This document shows, piece by piece, positions 11,501 to 23,779 of a DNA stretch of 60,000 bases. The notes beneath the pieces were generated by a model. It made no database searches. It was not told the DNA's origin and saw only the letters and a list, made by a program, of their open reading frames with translations. The stretch comes from Tubulanus polymorphus (taxonomy: Eukaryota > Nemertea > Palaeonemertea > Tubulaniformes > Tubulanidae). The translations under genes were made by a program, and so were the position numbers. The DNA is taken from assembly GCF_964204645.1 (NCBI RefSeq), contig NC_134034.1, positions 4,002,072 through 4,062,071 on the forward strand, written 5' to 3'. The first letter of the stretch is position 1; every line of letters begins with the position of its first letter.

Positions 11501-13924
11501 CGGTTGTACACCGCTGACCAATCCAGGACCGATCTGAACGCCCCCTACGATTACAACTCGTTAATGCACTATCCTCGCGTCTCGTTTCCGGCTGATATCG
11601 GTCTGGAAACTCTGATTCCGAAAGTGGCGGGGGCTGAAATTGGCCAACGGGTCGGGTTGTCGCGCATCGACAAGTATAAGATCAACAAACTGTACCAGTG
11701 TTCGGACAAACTCGGTAAGAACTGTTTATATCGAATAGGCAAAATATGAGTAAATTCCATAATCAATCTAGACGTTCACGTACTTAACAAGAATTTGCTT
11801 TACAAAATATCAAATATAGATCGATGTAACCATCTATGTATAACTTTGATGTCGTTTGGAGATCGCTACTTTTCAAGTGCTGCTCCACGCATGCGGAATA
11901 AGCATCCTGTAGGGCGTCAGACAGTAGCGGTTAAGCGATCTTCAGACGACTTCTAAAACCACATCCATTCGTTTCGAAACTTGTATACACATATTGTCTT
12001 TGATCACATCAAGTGGATACAGGAACTATAAATACACTAATAATGAAAACGATGATAGAAATATATTCAGTTTTTTATGCATTGTTTCTGGGTCTTGATT
12101 TAAACGGGCTAAAACAACAAGATCTGTATTTCTTTTAGTTGAACTAGATGCTGAATATTACACAACCCCAGCACCCGGTACCGTTTCTGGTAAGTACGAT
12201 CGAGTTTCTATGTTAACATTAATTCGTTGTTCAAGTAATATGTGTTGAACTGGTTGAATAGGTTTTTTAAAGTTTTTTTGTCATTAACAATTTTCGTTAG
12301 ACTATTTCATGAAATTGGACGCTGAGCTACAGTTAAATGAAGATTCGGGTTTAAAATCTATCTAATGTATAGCTAAGTTTATTGCTTTATTGGTGTCGAT
12401 TCCCATCAATAAGAACTTAATCTCTAGTAAAAAAGAATCCACGTGTGCTTTTGTCTTCAATAATGATAAATATGGTTCAAAAACGTGCACCTGCAAGGAA
12501 CGGGCATCTGCTGAAACTTACTGATTGAAATATTTCTTTCTCAGTAATGAACGAACCAAAATTCAAATCATTAGCAAATTCATTATTTGTGGACTTATTC
12601 CGTGTAAATATGTGTTTTTCGCAAAACTAAATTTCTTAGAGAGCATAAATACCTTTAAGAATAAATCAAAATGTTTCTTCTCTTGGTTATCCGTATTTTC
12701 TAAGTTCCACCTACGAAGATAGTCGAAGGTTTTTACCACTGTTCTTTCGATATGAAATTCGCCTGCGGATTCAGAGACGATCTCTCGTCGGACTTCGACT
12801 GGAAAATCAATAACGGTCCAACCTTGAGTAAGGACACCGGCCCGGACGCCGATGCAAAAGGCGGAGAAGGTACGTTGAAACGTAGGAACTAAAACGGATG
12901 CGTCGGGATTCCGGACTGAATTAGGCGGACTCGATTGACGCTCTACTGGAAACGTTAATCAAGACATCTAGTTAACTATCATTACATATTTCCGTTTCCT
13001 AATTTACCTGTAAACATAGTGAAGCTGACTGACACTCATGCTTGAATATTATGAAATATCGCCGTATCAACAACATTTGCCCTTTCCGACACAGCGCGCA
13101 ACATCGATAATTGTGATACGATTTGCATATTTTCAATATAGGTGGATATATCTATACGGAGACGACGGGCAGGAATTCTGGCGACGTCTCACGCCTCGTT
13201 TCGCCGTTATTAGAAGCGCCGGTAGGCGGCGCCTGCTTACGGTTCTTTTATCACATGTACGGCGAAGACGTAGGCACATTGCGAGTCTATATGCGGACGA
13301 CTGACGGTCGAAAAAGCGAATTGCTGTTGGAAAAAGGCTCAAAAGCAAATCAATGGTTTAAATTCCACGAGGATATTCAAAGCGATAAACCCTTCGAGGT
13401 AAGGTAGCGAGTATACGGCCTAAATCAAGTTGTGCAGATGCCGGCATGCAGACCACACGGGGACCAGGGGAAAGGGGTTCCATGGGATTCGCACAAAGCT
13501 CTAAAATATTCCCAAGTGTCTTTGTTTCAAAGATTTCTCCGGCAAAAATTGGGGTAGAAAGGGGTAGATTTTCCCCGGAAAAGGCCTTATAGCTTCTTGT
13601 TGAAAGGGGCACAAAATGTTTTGATAAAAAGCCATTCGAAAACATATTCTGGCAGTTCCTTACTTATCACGTCAAGTAGAATCCTCGGTTGGTGCAAGGT
13701 TCTTGATTTTACGCAGACTCGCCAACATTTACTTACTCATCTAAGACTTCTAGCACTCTGGTACTATATTTCTCAAACTATCGATGCTAATCTAATTTAT
13801 GTTCCAGGTTGTTTTCGAGACGGTTCTACCGAACGATAAGAAGTATCTGGCGGGTCTTGCAGACGTCGCCATCGACGACTTTACCTTGGTTCCGCGGTCG
13901 AAGTATCCCGACATTGTCTGCTGA
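5565..13924 (+). CDS. Secreted astacin-family zinc metalloprotease with C-terminal MAM domain
   Basis: Eleven exons join in frame: 5565-5624, 6216-6237, 8523-8620, 9578-9659, 10542-10659, 11139-11326, 11484-11714, 12139-12189, 12723-12869, 13142-13398, 13808-13924; 1371 nt, 456 residues plus stop. All introns are GT-AG. Exon 1 is a signal peptide (MVALQLRTALLVIFFVSFTE). Exons 2-3 are a short propeptide with VEGDII, matching the FxGD aspartate-switch motif that keeps astacins latent. The mature domain begins near NALWPKGVVPYEF. It has the zinc site HEMMHALGFYHEQ, the Met-turn SLMHY, and four cysteines placed for the two astacin disulphides. Exon 8 is a Thr/Pro linker (TTPAPGTV). Exons 9-11 form a MAM domain (HCSFDMKFACGF, DFDWKINNG, ACLRFFYHMYG, AIDDFTLV) ending in a terminal Cys. 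No transmembrane segment follows, so it is a secreted relative of meprins. Residues for catalysis are all present. Confidence 0.88.
5797..6057 (+). mobile_element. tRNA-derived SINE in intron 1 of the astacin gene
   Basis: The head carries a Ser/Leu-type box A (TGGCCGAGTGGT, from 5806) and a box B (GGTTCAAACCC). The unrelated body follows (TTCTCTGGTCTCTCCCATATTGGGA and onward) and ends in an AT-rich stretch. A reverse-strand copy at 23780-23924 shares head and proximal body, so this is a repeat family rather than a tRNA gene. Confidence 0.7.
6640..6707. repeat. Perfect 24-bp inverted repeat with 20-base loop
   Basis: The arm at 6640-6663 (GAAACTAAACCTCATC, then TTCAGAGG) is an exact reverse complement of 6684-6707; the loop is A- then T-rich. 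It lies in intron 2 of the astacin gene. It may be a hairpin MITE or a foldable intronic RNA element. Confidence 0.7.
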
Positions 13925-14120
13925 TAAAGTCCATACGGACTGCACCTCGACATTCATTCGAGAAATTAATGTTTAATTCTGGAGACTAAAAATTGAAAAA
14001 AAACATAGATTAAAATGTCATTAATCGTTCACAATTTCAAAATCAAGGTTTCTAAATAGAAGGCTTATTAACCTCGTTTTTAGTTCTGGACAGTCTTAGG
14101 TTCAAGACATAGATACGTAC

Positions 14121-14207
14121 CCGCTGCCGAGTGGTTCAAGCATTGACCCTGAAACGACTCTAAATCGTTTGAGAGTAGCCATTTCGGTTCAAGTCCAGTA
14201 TAGCGTG
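14121..14207 (+). mobile_element. Serine/leucine tRNA-like SINE head (degenerate)
   Basis: CTGCCGAGTGGTTC resembles a type II box A and CGGTTCAAGTCC resembles a box B, with spacing of a long-arm tRNA. The acceptor stem does not pair cleanly and no convincing anticodon loop can be set. A SINE head or tRNA pseudogene is more likely than a working tRNA. Confidence 0.4.
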
Positions 14208-14270
14208 GAATAGTTCCCCGCTCAAAGATACATTTTTAGAAAAGGAAAAATTCGGCTTCGTACTTTTCAA

Positions 14271-14735
14271 GACAAACCGACATACCGACAAACCGACGAA
14301 CCGACAAACCGACGAACCGACATACTCGTAGTCCTTCGATCCAGCCACGGGTAATCCATTGAAAAACCCTGTCCCTCGGTCCTAGCCACATTGTATAAGG
14401 GTAATCCACGCAACCACGCAGCCCCTCGATCCTAGCCACTTTATATGAGGGCAATCGGCGGGTAATCCACGCATAAACCCAGCCCCTCGATCCCAGCCAC
14501 TTTATATAAGTGTAATCCACGCACGGATTTGTCGGTTCGTCGGTATGCCAGTTTGCCAGTAAATCGGTTCGTCGGTTCGTCGGTATGTCGGTTCGTCGGT
14601 TTGTCGGTATGTCGGCTTGTCGGTACGTCGGTTTGTCGGTTCGTCGGTTTGTCGGTTTGTCGTTATGTCGGTATGTGGATTTGTCGGTATGTCGGTATGT
14701 GGATTTGTCGGTATGTCGGTATGTCCGCACGTCCC
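14271..14735. repeat. Inverted pair of octamer satellites enclosing a larger tandem repeat
   Basis: Left arm 14271-14325 is repeated ACCGACAA/ACCGACGA/ACCGACAT. Right arm 14527-14733 is the reverse complement, repeated TCGGTTTG/TCGGTTCG/TCGGTATG, about 25 units. Between them, 14380-14525 holds three diverged copies of a unit containing CCCCTCGATCCTAGCCAC and GGTAATCCACGCA. Translation of the right arm gives a repetitive VCRFVGLS ORF that is a by-product of the repeat, not a gene. Confidence 0.8.
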
Positions 14736-17700
14736 TATAGCGTAATGTCGTAAGATTCAATCAGTCCAATATTGGTGGATTAATTCCAAATACCAGTCCA
14801 ATGTGATAAGTCTCTGCTGGAACTATTTAATGCTATAATGGACTTGAGCCCATATTTCCATGGTTCAAGTGAAAACAACCTGTTGGTTTCGAAAAACTCG
14901 CTAAACGCTCAAATGCGTGTCTTGTTTGGCAAAACGTGCACGCAGCTTTCTTATCCACTGTGCTTATGATTCCCACCGACTCATGACCCATGAGCTTCGG
15001 CAACAACAACTCGATAGAAAAGGCATTTCCCCCACTTTTAACTCTACGAACTATATATAACCGAAAGAACTAAGTTGTTTACTACATGGAAGCCAAGTTT
15101 TATTTTAATACCGAGTTTGGAGCGCATTTGAACGGACTCTAGTTTGGATACCTGCGCTATATAAATGTCCGACCTCAATTTTGATTTAAATATAGTGAAC
15201 TAGCTGTCACCGTATAGAAAAATCTGTCACAGTAATGGCAGCCATCTTGGATTTTCTGGAAGCCCAAGGGTGACGGCCCTACACCCACGTGGACTTCATT
15301 ACAGACATCCTATAGATGAATAATCAACATAGAAAAAAAACTATAACAGAGAAATCCATCCAAACTGCCACGGCTGCTGGACTACAGCGAATCATTCTAA
15401 CGTTTACAGCTGCAATTAGCAATTACCTAGATACTTCCATTTCTTCTTCTTTTCTTACATTTGCATTTGGTCTGCCATCTATGTACAGTAATTAGTTTTC
15501 ATCTACACGTTGTCTCGCGTATAATGCATTTTAAATGCGGTTGTAAGTCTCATGTACTACGTAATGTATAATGTGCCAAATAGATTTCTTGTTTAAAAAA
15601 CCGCACACAAGCACTAAATTTCAAAGCCATTCAAAAACTATTCCTCGACGACTGAATCATCGATATACTTAATTAAAGTGCTTTACACTTGTAATACAGT
15701 ATGAGTATGTACTTTAAACGTGTTCTCTCTCTGAAATGATTTCTAGGTCTTGAATAATTCATGATTGAACTTGTTGAGATGTAAGTCCTTTTCACACGTA
15801 GGCCTCTACGAGGGGCTCATTAGATTCCGCATCTTATTAACGTCGGTATTTCGATATTTTGGCGGCGTCTCGGGTGTTTTGGCGTGAACGCTCCTTTGTT
15901 CATTCACCAGCCGCGTCACGAGACCCATGCCGCCGTGCATGTGTTATTACGCGTTGGCCCCATTGCGAAGGTCAATAAACGTAAGATCCCGGAAGCTTTA
16001 AAACCTATCACTCTTACATAAGGGTCTAATCAGGAAGGTTCTCTAACCTCCTGCCTTAACTGGCAACGGGTGAACAAACTATAATGACGTCGCGATGTGG
16101 CATTTTCCATGGGCGATATAGACGACAGACTGGTCACGCGGCCGAAATAGCTGAAATAACGATTGGAAACTGACTAGTAATCGCTGAATACGCGTTCTTA
16201 ACCAAATCTATGTATCATTTATCATATAATGTATTCTTCGATACGGAATTACCTTCCGGATCTAATAAGCGTGGCATTTCGGAGCCGTACGTTAAGTCTT
16301 AAGTAGGACTCGAATGTTTATATCGACGTATGATTCCTGTGATCCATTCGGAGGTGAATTCATTCAGATCCGAGGAAAATTCTTTTCTGACATATCAATG
16401 AGCAAATATAATATGAAAGTATTAGCAGCAGCAAAAACCTTTCATGGGAAACATACCCTTGTACAAAAGATTGTGCCTTTTTACGGAAATTGTGCCTTTT
16501 CAATGTTTTCGACAACATTGTGGCCTTCTCGACGTAAAGCGGGCTTCAATATGGTAAATGGAACGCTGAAATGTTACGGTCCTCAAGAAGCCTCGTCGTG
16601 TTGGTGTAGTGTGTTTTTCAGCGCGACGGCGTCATAGACAAACACACAATAAGTGACTTTTTACGGATCCTATATATTTTCCCAGCAAAGTCGTTGAACT
16701 TTGAACGCATTATAACTGTCAGAAATATGAAGATAAACGTTTAGCTCCCATCGGTGTTTTCTTACTTTTTCAAATACCATTAAACGTCATTACTATATTT
16801 CAACATAATTTCGATTTCATATTTTTAAATATACGTACCTGCTACTAAACAAATGTAGTTTTATCCTTATATTTCATTGTTGTTCCATCTTAGTTATTCT
16901 ATTAGTGACGGGTATACTAGCAATGCTTCTGTAGCAATCGAGGATCCAATACTTGTCACTAGTGTGAAGTCAGCCATATTGAGCCGGCAATATAACAAGC
17001 AATATACAATAATCTGACGTCATTATTTTTCCTCGCTCCGAATGCGCACGCGTTTTGCTGCACCGTCGGATGGTTTCCACCGACTACTGATCCATTTCCA
17101 TCGTGTTCAGACCTCACGGAGAACGTAGTCCATTTTATATATGATCATGGTCATGATCGTCGAAATATCAACAGGATAATGCATTGTTTCATATGGCCAT
17201 TGTCCACCTCTTCAGCAGCCCACCAATTCAGTGTCGTTTTTTTTTCTGCTGAGATACCGGGTGCTACTTGGCTGCAGTTCTTGTCTTCCGAGTTAACGAA
17301 GAAAGCATTGTAAGTATAAGGAACATTACGGAACCCCGGAAGGGCCATACGTCGAGAACTGGCCTTACTGGCGCTTCGTAACTCGATAAATAGAAAAATC
17401 ATTTGCATGAATGTCATTCACAGGTTAGCGTACCAAAATGATGTCGTTCCGATGACCTCTATATATAACAAAATCCTCGATATTATGCCGCGGCAAAGTC
17501 TTGGCGAGGCATTAAAAAATATTCAAATTCTAAAATTCTAACCTGACGATTGACAAGAAAGAGTGTAGATAGAAATTGTCAATTATCGTAATTTCGCCAT
17601 TGGTAGAAAGTATTCTAAAAATGTACAGCAATAACCATTTATGTATGTGGGAAAGTGGAGCTCTTGAACAGGTCAATAGTTTCGAAATTTGGAACATTTC

Positions 17701-17759
17701 AAGTATATTTTCCGTGAGTTAACGTATTATTAAATTACACAGATGACAGTTTCACTAGA

Positions 17760-17838
17760 GTACATCACACTTTTCATCGACGAGCACACGGGCCTTAGAG
17801 CGTCGCTGGAAAAAAAAAACGGAATTCGTCTGCATTAG
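17760..17838 (+). promoter_or_regulatory. Putative non-coding first exon of copy A
   Basis: A stretch containing ATCGACGAGCACACGGGCCTTAG ends at a donor (GCATTAG|GTAAGT at 17838/17839). The same block and a donor (GCGGAAG|GTGAGT at 29544/29545) occur in copy B. The matching acceptor just before the ATG (TTACATTGCAG|TTGTCAAGATG at 18384/18385) is also shared. This suggests a 5' UTR intron; the transcription start is not visible. Confidence 0.4.
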
Positions 17839-18111
17839 GTAAGTATCATACAGACATGTAAGGCGCGATACCGAAAGAGTATGCTACATTTTAGAGGTAA
17901 ATGAAAAAGAAAGGATGATCGAAAAGTTATTTTTCGAAATGGTACACCGATACGATTCCCGTGTAGAATTTCATACTCAGTTGGTTGAGTTAGATTTAAG
18001 TGACGAAAGAAAACACCATTGTTAAATTAGGCCTACTAGATGTCATTGATGGGCTGTATATACTTATACATGGTGTAACTGTTGTTTCTGTTGTAACTCA
18101 GTTTTGCTGAA

Positions 18112-18268
18112 GATGACTATTAGAATATAGTCGAAACGTTGAATAAATAACTAGCTCAAGGAATACATTATTCCTGATAATTTCTATTAGAAAATAGTCG
18201 GAATGTCGAATAAACTACTAGCTCAAGGAATACAGTATTCCTGGAGATGTCTCTTGGAATATAGTCGC
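18112..18268. repeat. 67-bp minisatellite, short array in copy A (inverted relative to copy B)
   Basis: About two and a half units containing ATATAGTCGAAACGTTGAAT and AGCTCAAGGAATAC. The sequence is the reverse complement of the unit tandemly repeated at 30084-30850, at the equivalent place upstream of the paralogous gene. Confidence 0.75.
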
Positions 18269-18327
18269 AGCTCTAGGAAACATTTATGTATATTTATCTT
18301 TTCGTGAATTTTTTTACTGACCGCGGA

Positions 18328-18335
18328 TGACGTCA
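18328..18335. promoter_or_regulatory. CRE-like palindrome TGACGTCA upstream of gene A
   Basis: A perfect TGACGTCA lies 58 bases before the ATG of gene A. The copy B region keeps related TGACGTAA and TGACGTCG. If the proposed 5' UTR intron is right this sits inside that intron, so a regulatory role is uncertain. Confidence 0.25.
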
Positions 18336-18392
18336 ATTTCGATGATAGGAACATTTTGATGTCGTCACGTTTGTTACATTGCAGTTGTCAAG

Positions 18393-21300
18393 ATGAAGAA
18401 AATCATCGTCGGTATATTCACATATTGTATCGTAGTAATATCAGTGATCGGGCCCCTGGCTCCAGGAGGTAAGAAAGCCATATATTCTAAAGGGAACCTT
18501 CTAATGACTTATGTGGAAATTCAACGGAAATTTGCAAAATGAGCGCTATTCATTTCAATTACCGTCGGTATCAAAAGCAAGTTCACGTCATTGGCCCGGC
18601 TCATAAACGAAACATTCGCGCCTATCGTTTTCAAGGGGTTCGGGGGTCTTCCCGGTGGGTTTTTTCACAAATGATTGCATTCCGATGACTCAGTCAACTG
18701 TGAATGAAATCTCAAACGATTTTTTTCGATGTCAGCTGTCGGCTGACATGACCTCATAACTGAATTTCCAATAGATGGCGGACTAGTCAAACCTGGCTGC
18801 TAGACTTTATCAGCACACTTTATCAGCTTTTGATAGAGATGTCTTACAGTCGTTTGAATGTACTAGGGCTCACGGCGAGCCTTAGCAGTGTATGATTTCA
18901 ATAAGAATCAACTATATGTAAAGCCTGAGCGGAATTATGTCCATGTCTTGTTTATTCTAAGTGACAAATATATGAAATATTCTAACATTCAATATGTCCG
19001 TCAATTAGCTAACCGAAATAGTAAAACATGAATAGAATATAAAATGCTTATTCTGAGAGCTTAGCTGACGAGTCCGCATATCCGTTTGTAAAAGCCTACG
19101 AGAAAGTATAAATCTTATAGATATCTGAGATATCATAACAAATGATACACATTCTGTATTGCAAGGCAATATTGGCAATTCGGGACAAGGAGAAGAACTC
19201 GTTTTCCTGGCCGACAGAGGAACTGGTGATAATGTTTTCAAGAAATGGACTCAAACAGCGAAGAATATTGTAACTGAAGATACGTCTTGCGCGTGCGCCT
19301 GGAGACAAGAAATTAGCGTCCCCTGCCTCAACTGTACTTGGAAAAGTAATAAGATTGATGCGTGGCCATCCGGCATCAATGAGGTAGGACTATACGTGTA
19401 CGTGTAAAAAGAGGCGAAGTTCCAATTGAATTGGAATTTTAAGACCTCGAATATCGGGTTTTAAAAGGCTTAAAGGATCAGCTGGTAGAATACCCAAGTC
19501 ACACGGGAGGCTACCTATCGGTCTTCAGTTAACGTTGAACTCATTGAACGTGCATGGTACGGCTGCGTACAACGCCCGTTGTCGCTGCTTTGCAGCTATA
19601 TTGATTTGTTTTCCGTTCTACTTTGAAGTCAAATTACGAATCCAACAATAAATGAGTTATGAATTCTCAGATCACCAGCACGTTTCGTGCCATTCACCAC
19701 ATCAGGGTCGAATCCCAGCAATGCTGCACACTTTAATCTTTTGTAATTGCTTTATTCCAATGCATGCCACGGCGATGCAAATAACCCGAAATCGCTGCCT
19801 GGCTGATGTATTTTAAACTTTTTTTCAAAGGACGTTGATAGAAAATACTATTTGCACCCCTCCCCCATCGTTTCTTCAGAGAAAAACCTGGATGAGAAAC
19901 CAGGGGCGGATCAAGGCGGTGCATTTGACTGCATTCCTCAAAATCATTGCTCAATGATATGGCGGCGGCGAAGCTCATTAAAGGGTGGCTTGGGGTTCCT
20001 CTCCGAGAAAAATTTCATTGTATTAAAAAAGGCATTCTGGACCTGTTAGATTTGGTACTTCTAGTAAAAAGTAAATACATTTTTCTGACTATATTCTGAA
20101 ATACAGTGGAATATAGCTTGGATCCGCCCCTGGAAAATGGGGTATTTCTTTGCGTGACCTCATAAAGATTGAATTATTGAATAATAATATAATTCCAACC
20201 TCTCCGCCTCCCAACAAGGTCGATGTTCGAACCTAATCGCATTGGAATCTAGTGGTCAAATACCCTTAGTCTTATCGACCAGGTGAATGCAGTATCAATG
20301 CGTATGACGTTTCGGATCCGTGGAGTTACATTCCGAAGCGGCCTTTTAAAGCTAGAAATAGGGACCTTCGAGCTGCCTGGCTGATGTATTTTAAACTTTT
20401 TTTCAAAGGACGTTGATAGAAAATACTATTTGCACCCCTCCCCCATCGTTTCTTCAGAGAAAAACCTGGATGAGAAACCAGGGGCGGATCAAGGCGGTGC
20501 ATTTGACTGCATTCCTCAAAATCATTGCTCAATGATATGGCGGCGGCGAAGCTCATTAAAGGGTGGCTTGGGGTTCCTCTCCGAGAAAAATTTCATTGTA
20601 TTAAAAAAGGCATTCTGGACCTGTTAGATTTGGTACTTCTAGTAAAAAGTAAATACATTTTTCTGACTATATTCTGAAATACAGTGGAATATAGCTTGGA
20701 TCCGCCCCTGGAAACTGGGGTATTTCTTTGCGTGACCTCATAAAGATTGAATTATTGAATAATAATATAATTCCAACCTCTCCGCCTCCCAACAAGGTCG
20801 ATGTTCGAACCTAATCGCATTGGAATCTAGTGGTCAAATACCCTTAGTCTTATCGACCAGGTGAATGCAGTATCAATGCGTATGACGTTTCGGATCCGTG
20901 GAGTTACATTCCGAAGCGGCCTTTTAAAGCTAGAAATAGGGACCTTCGAGCTTCATATCAATTGTACCTATACGTGCATGATGGCCCGGCCATATACATG
21001 ATAGGTCAGCTTCAGTTAAACCGGCTCCGCATTCATCCGCATTTTCACCCTAAATCTGGGCCAACAGATGCGGGTTAAGTTGAATGAATTCATAGTAAAC
21101 TTCGTGTAAGTCGGATCGGTGAAAGTTGGATAATCGCTTTTATCGGACGAATATTGATGGTCCCTTCTCTTCTTCAAAGAAATTCATATTCCAAAGTCGG
21201 ATTTCATAAGTCTGAAACTCGCCTATCTCGCGGTACTTTTCTTGGTACCAAAAATAAAAGATCAGTTGAATTTTCTCACCGAAAATCGCAGGGCTATTTT

Positions 21301-23446
21301 CATCGCAGTGCAGTTTGATTTCTTCCCTATTCCGACCCATGTTCACGGCTTATAATCGGCGTGGTTGCCAATCAGCCGTTATGTCAGGTGGTTAGTGTAT
21401 ATTATATTAGAATAGTTGAATAAACGAAAAATCACTTCATGTAGATGTTGATTTATTTTTTCCGTCTTTAGAAATTAATTGACAAATCGTAGCTTTCGGA
21501 AAAGAAAGGCTAGAAATCCGACTTAATAATAATAATAATAATATTATTTCTTACATACCGCGCTCCGCATACATCTCAGCGCGGTTTACAAATATAAGAG
21601 GCTATAAAACAATTAAGAACAGTCAATTAAAATATTGCCTAAAATGAAAAGTTTTCAGCTGCAGGATCTTATTCTAAAAGGTAAAGCATTCCATAAGATT
21701 GGATCTGCTGAGGCAAAGCCGCGGTGACGGTAAAATTGGGTGTTAAAATAAATGAGACAGAATATAGCAAAATTGTGTTTGTGGAATGTAGGGATCTGGT
21801 AGGAGTATATAATGACGTGATTAGATCACAAATGTAACTTGGTGCCAAATCATTCAATACTTTAAAAACCATGAGCAGAACTTTGAAATCAATGTGTTTA
21901 GCGACTGGAAGCCAGTGTAGCTCAGCATGTATTGGAGTAATCGAATCAACCCTTTTTGATCTTGTGACAAGTCGGGCAGCGGAGTTTTGGATAAGCTGCA
22001 ACTTTTTTATATTGTACTGACTTGTACCAGGGAAGTGTGATCACACTTCCCTGCTTGTACCAAGTAACAGACTATTGCAGTAATCAAGTCTAGAAGTTAT
22101 AAAACAAGGAACTAATCTTTCCGTGATTCGATTATTTAAAAAATGTCTAATTTTGCCCATTTTGTAAAGCCCAAATGAAGCTGTCTTGCATACTTGTTTT
22201 ACATGGTGATCCATGGTCATATTGATGTCAAAATAAGCACCCAGATTCCGTACCACGTACAACTTATTCAAAGTTTTTCTAAGTTTGAGGATTTTGCTTG
22301 GTTGTTGTTCAGACCTGACTTCCGCAAGGTTTTCTGTAGGCCAAGTATGTACTAACATGCACGGTGGTTAGGTGGTCAATTTTGTTGTATTGAATCGGTA
22401 TCGTCCGTTTGATAAAATGAACATAAACTACTTTTCTGAAGGTAAAAGTGGTATTGTATGCCGCGTGTAAAGAAGTGGTTTACATCCGATTCAATGGAAC
22501 AGGAACTACTAGTATGGACTGGTTCAACGTTACTAAAATTCTCAGCAGTTCATGGACTGACCTAACATCGCAGACTTCTATAAGCGCTGCACAAAAGCCA
22601 ATTTTCAGCGTAACGGGACAGTAAGTAGAGCCTCGATTTGTAAAAATTGCCACATTGCATGAAAAGGCACACATTTTAGGCAAAAAATGATACACTGCAT
22701 GTCCTAATCGGCTGGGCCTTTTTGTAAACTGCAATAACATTTGTAATAATAATCAGTTCATTTTTCAACTATCGGGCCTAATGGATAACTTATTCATGAT
22801 TCATAAGGTTCGTAGAGTAAAAACGGGTTAGGAATAAATAACGAGACGAGTAGTCATGTGTATAGGTTAACTATTTATTTGACGCTCGAGCTTTCGCTAC
22901 TAATGTATAGTAGCTTCATTAGGCGAATGAGTAAATGATGTGAATGAGCTAATCAAATAGATAGTTAACCTTTACAGTACTACTCGTCTTGTTATTTTAT
23001 TCTTGATGTAATAAGTAATGTACACGACAGATAGGCGGCCGGTCAACTATCTACCTCAACAGAAACGAAAAACAAGGTATCGATTTTCTATTCTTCTCAG
23101 CGCAAATGCAGGTATGGCTAGACGTTTCTTCGCAATAAAGAGTTACGGTAGCTGTGGTACTGACTGGATATGGCTGTTAGCAATAGACATATCAAGCGGA
23201 GCGGGAGGTTGCCACTATGATAAGAGGAAAGGCAAACCGTACTTCCTGTATTCTGCCGACAAGACGGTTATGCGTAGGTTACTTTCTTATCATTCGCGCC
23301 GACTTCAATAACGACGTATCTATTCATCATACGTTTAATACAACGATAATTTCATATTTCGTCTTTCAGTTGATGGAGGCCTTTCTACTGCCGATACATT
23401 GGCTATTTACGTCAAATATGCAGCAGTCAGTGGTAATAATCCTTGA
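18393..23446 (+). CDS. Small secreted cysteine-containing protein, tandem paralog A
   Basis: Five coding exons join in frame: 18393-18468, 19166-19383, 22442-22620, 23101-23273, 23370-23446; 240 residues plus stop. Exon 1 is a signal peptide (MKKIIVGIFTYCIVVISVIG). Exon 2 has GEELVFLADRGTGDNVFKKW and a CACAW...PCLNC cluster. Exon 3 has MDWFNVTKILSSSWTDLTS. Exon 4 has RRFFAIKSYGSC and PYFLYSADKTVM. Exon 5 has STADTLAIYVKYA. Seven cysteines are in the mature part and there is no membrane anchor. Exon lengths and phases match copy B nearly exactly, strong support for the model. The order of motifs resembles, from memory only, a domain found in secreted or matrix proteins of molluscs and cnidarians; I do not assign a family name or function. 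Introns carry later insertions. Confidence 0.8.
19901..20132. mobile_element. Non-autonomous DNA element with CAGGGGCGGATC terminal repeats
   Basis: Starts CAGGGGCGGATC and ends GATCCGCCCCTG, 232 bp, with no transposase ORF. The aligned point in copy B (about 33118) lacks it, which marks its boundaries. It is duplicated by the 578-bp tandem event (second copy 20479-20710). The terminus is of a type found in hAT-like elements; the superfamily call is uncertain. Confidence 0.6.
20479..20710. mobile_element. Second copy of the CAGGGGCGGATC element
   Basis: Same element as 19901-20132, offset by exactly 578 bases, carried along by the tandem duplication rather than transposed. Confidence 0.6.
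21523..22316 (-). mobile_element. 5'-truncated CR1/Jockey-type LINE (reverse transcriptase C-terminus)
   Basis: On the minus strand two adjoining ORFs (22358-22041, 22001-21669) carry VRNLGAYFDINMTMDHHVKQ, FITSRLDYCNSLLLG, LIQNSAARLVTRSKR and HWLPVAKHIDFKVLL, typical of the C-terminal part of non-LTR reverse transcriptase ORFs. A frameshift near 22020, beside a GAAGTGTGATCACACTTC palindrome, separates them. The 3' end is an (ATT)n tail at 21523-21545. Copy B lacks the insertion, so it arrived after the duplication. Confidence 0.8.
22831..23003. mobile_element. Fold-back MITE, family 2, in intron 3 of gene A
   Basis: Ends in AATAAATAACGAGACGAGTA and TACTACTCGTCTTGTTATTT, imperfect inverted repeats. 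The interior has GACGCTCGAGCTTTCGCTACTAATG. Relatives are at 29680-29868 and a remnant at the orthologous intron site in copy B (about 34970-35042). Confidence 0.65.
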
Positions 23447-23779
23447 TTCGTTTTCATCGTCTGCAATATGGAAAAACCATACGTCGGTATATATTAGTTG
23501 CAACCAGTTTTCGGCTGTCGAATCATATCTATTATACATGTATATGCCGTGTGCTTACGGATCAAAACCTAACGTAAACCTAACTCGCTTTTAGATACAC
23601 CGACCTTTGACTGTCGACAAGATCAACACATATACCCGTCAAAACTTAATTTCAAACTTCAAAAAATATATTTATCCCTCAAAACTACGTACATAATATT
23701 ATCCCCGTCAAAACATCCATTTTCTTTTTTAAACATCCTCAACTCGCTAAGCGATACGCAGGACATTATAAGCAGGTGC

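Larger units (their letters stand above)
13925..16239. other. Intergenic spacer with octamer satellites
   Basis: The 3' flank of the astacin gene, with ATTAAA near 14013 as a possible polyadenylation signal. It then holds a tRNA-like segment and an inverted satellite pair (listed separately). 14760-16239 is AT-rich with no recognisable gene. Confidence 0.5.
19794..20949. repeat. Near-identical 578-bp tandem duplication in intron 2 of gene A
   Basis: Units 19794-20371 and 20372-20949 are the same length. The only difference I saw is A versus C in the GGAAAATGGGG / GGAAACTGGGG context (about 20137 and 20715). Each contains one CAGGGGCGGATC element. The near identity means either a very recent duplication or an assembly artefact. 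Confidence 0.9.

Noticed and set aside
14160-14760. 174-residue minus ORF and 74-residue plus ORF with VGLSVCRF repeats
   Set aside because: Direct translation of the octamer satellite; length is explained by the repeat.
16314-16637. 107-residue plus ORF at the start of duplicon A
   Set aside because: The equivalent sequence in copy B (28100-28460) is frame-disrupted, so it is not conserved as protein.
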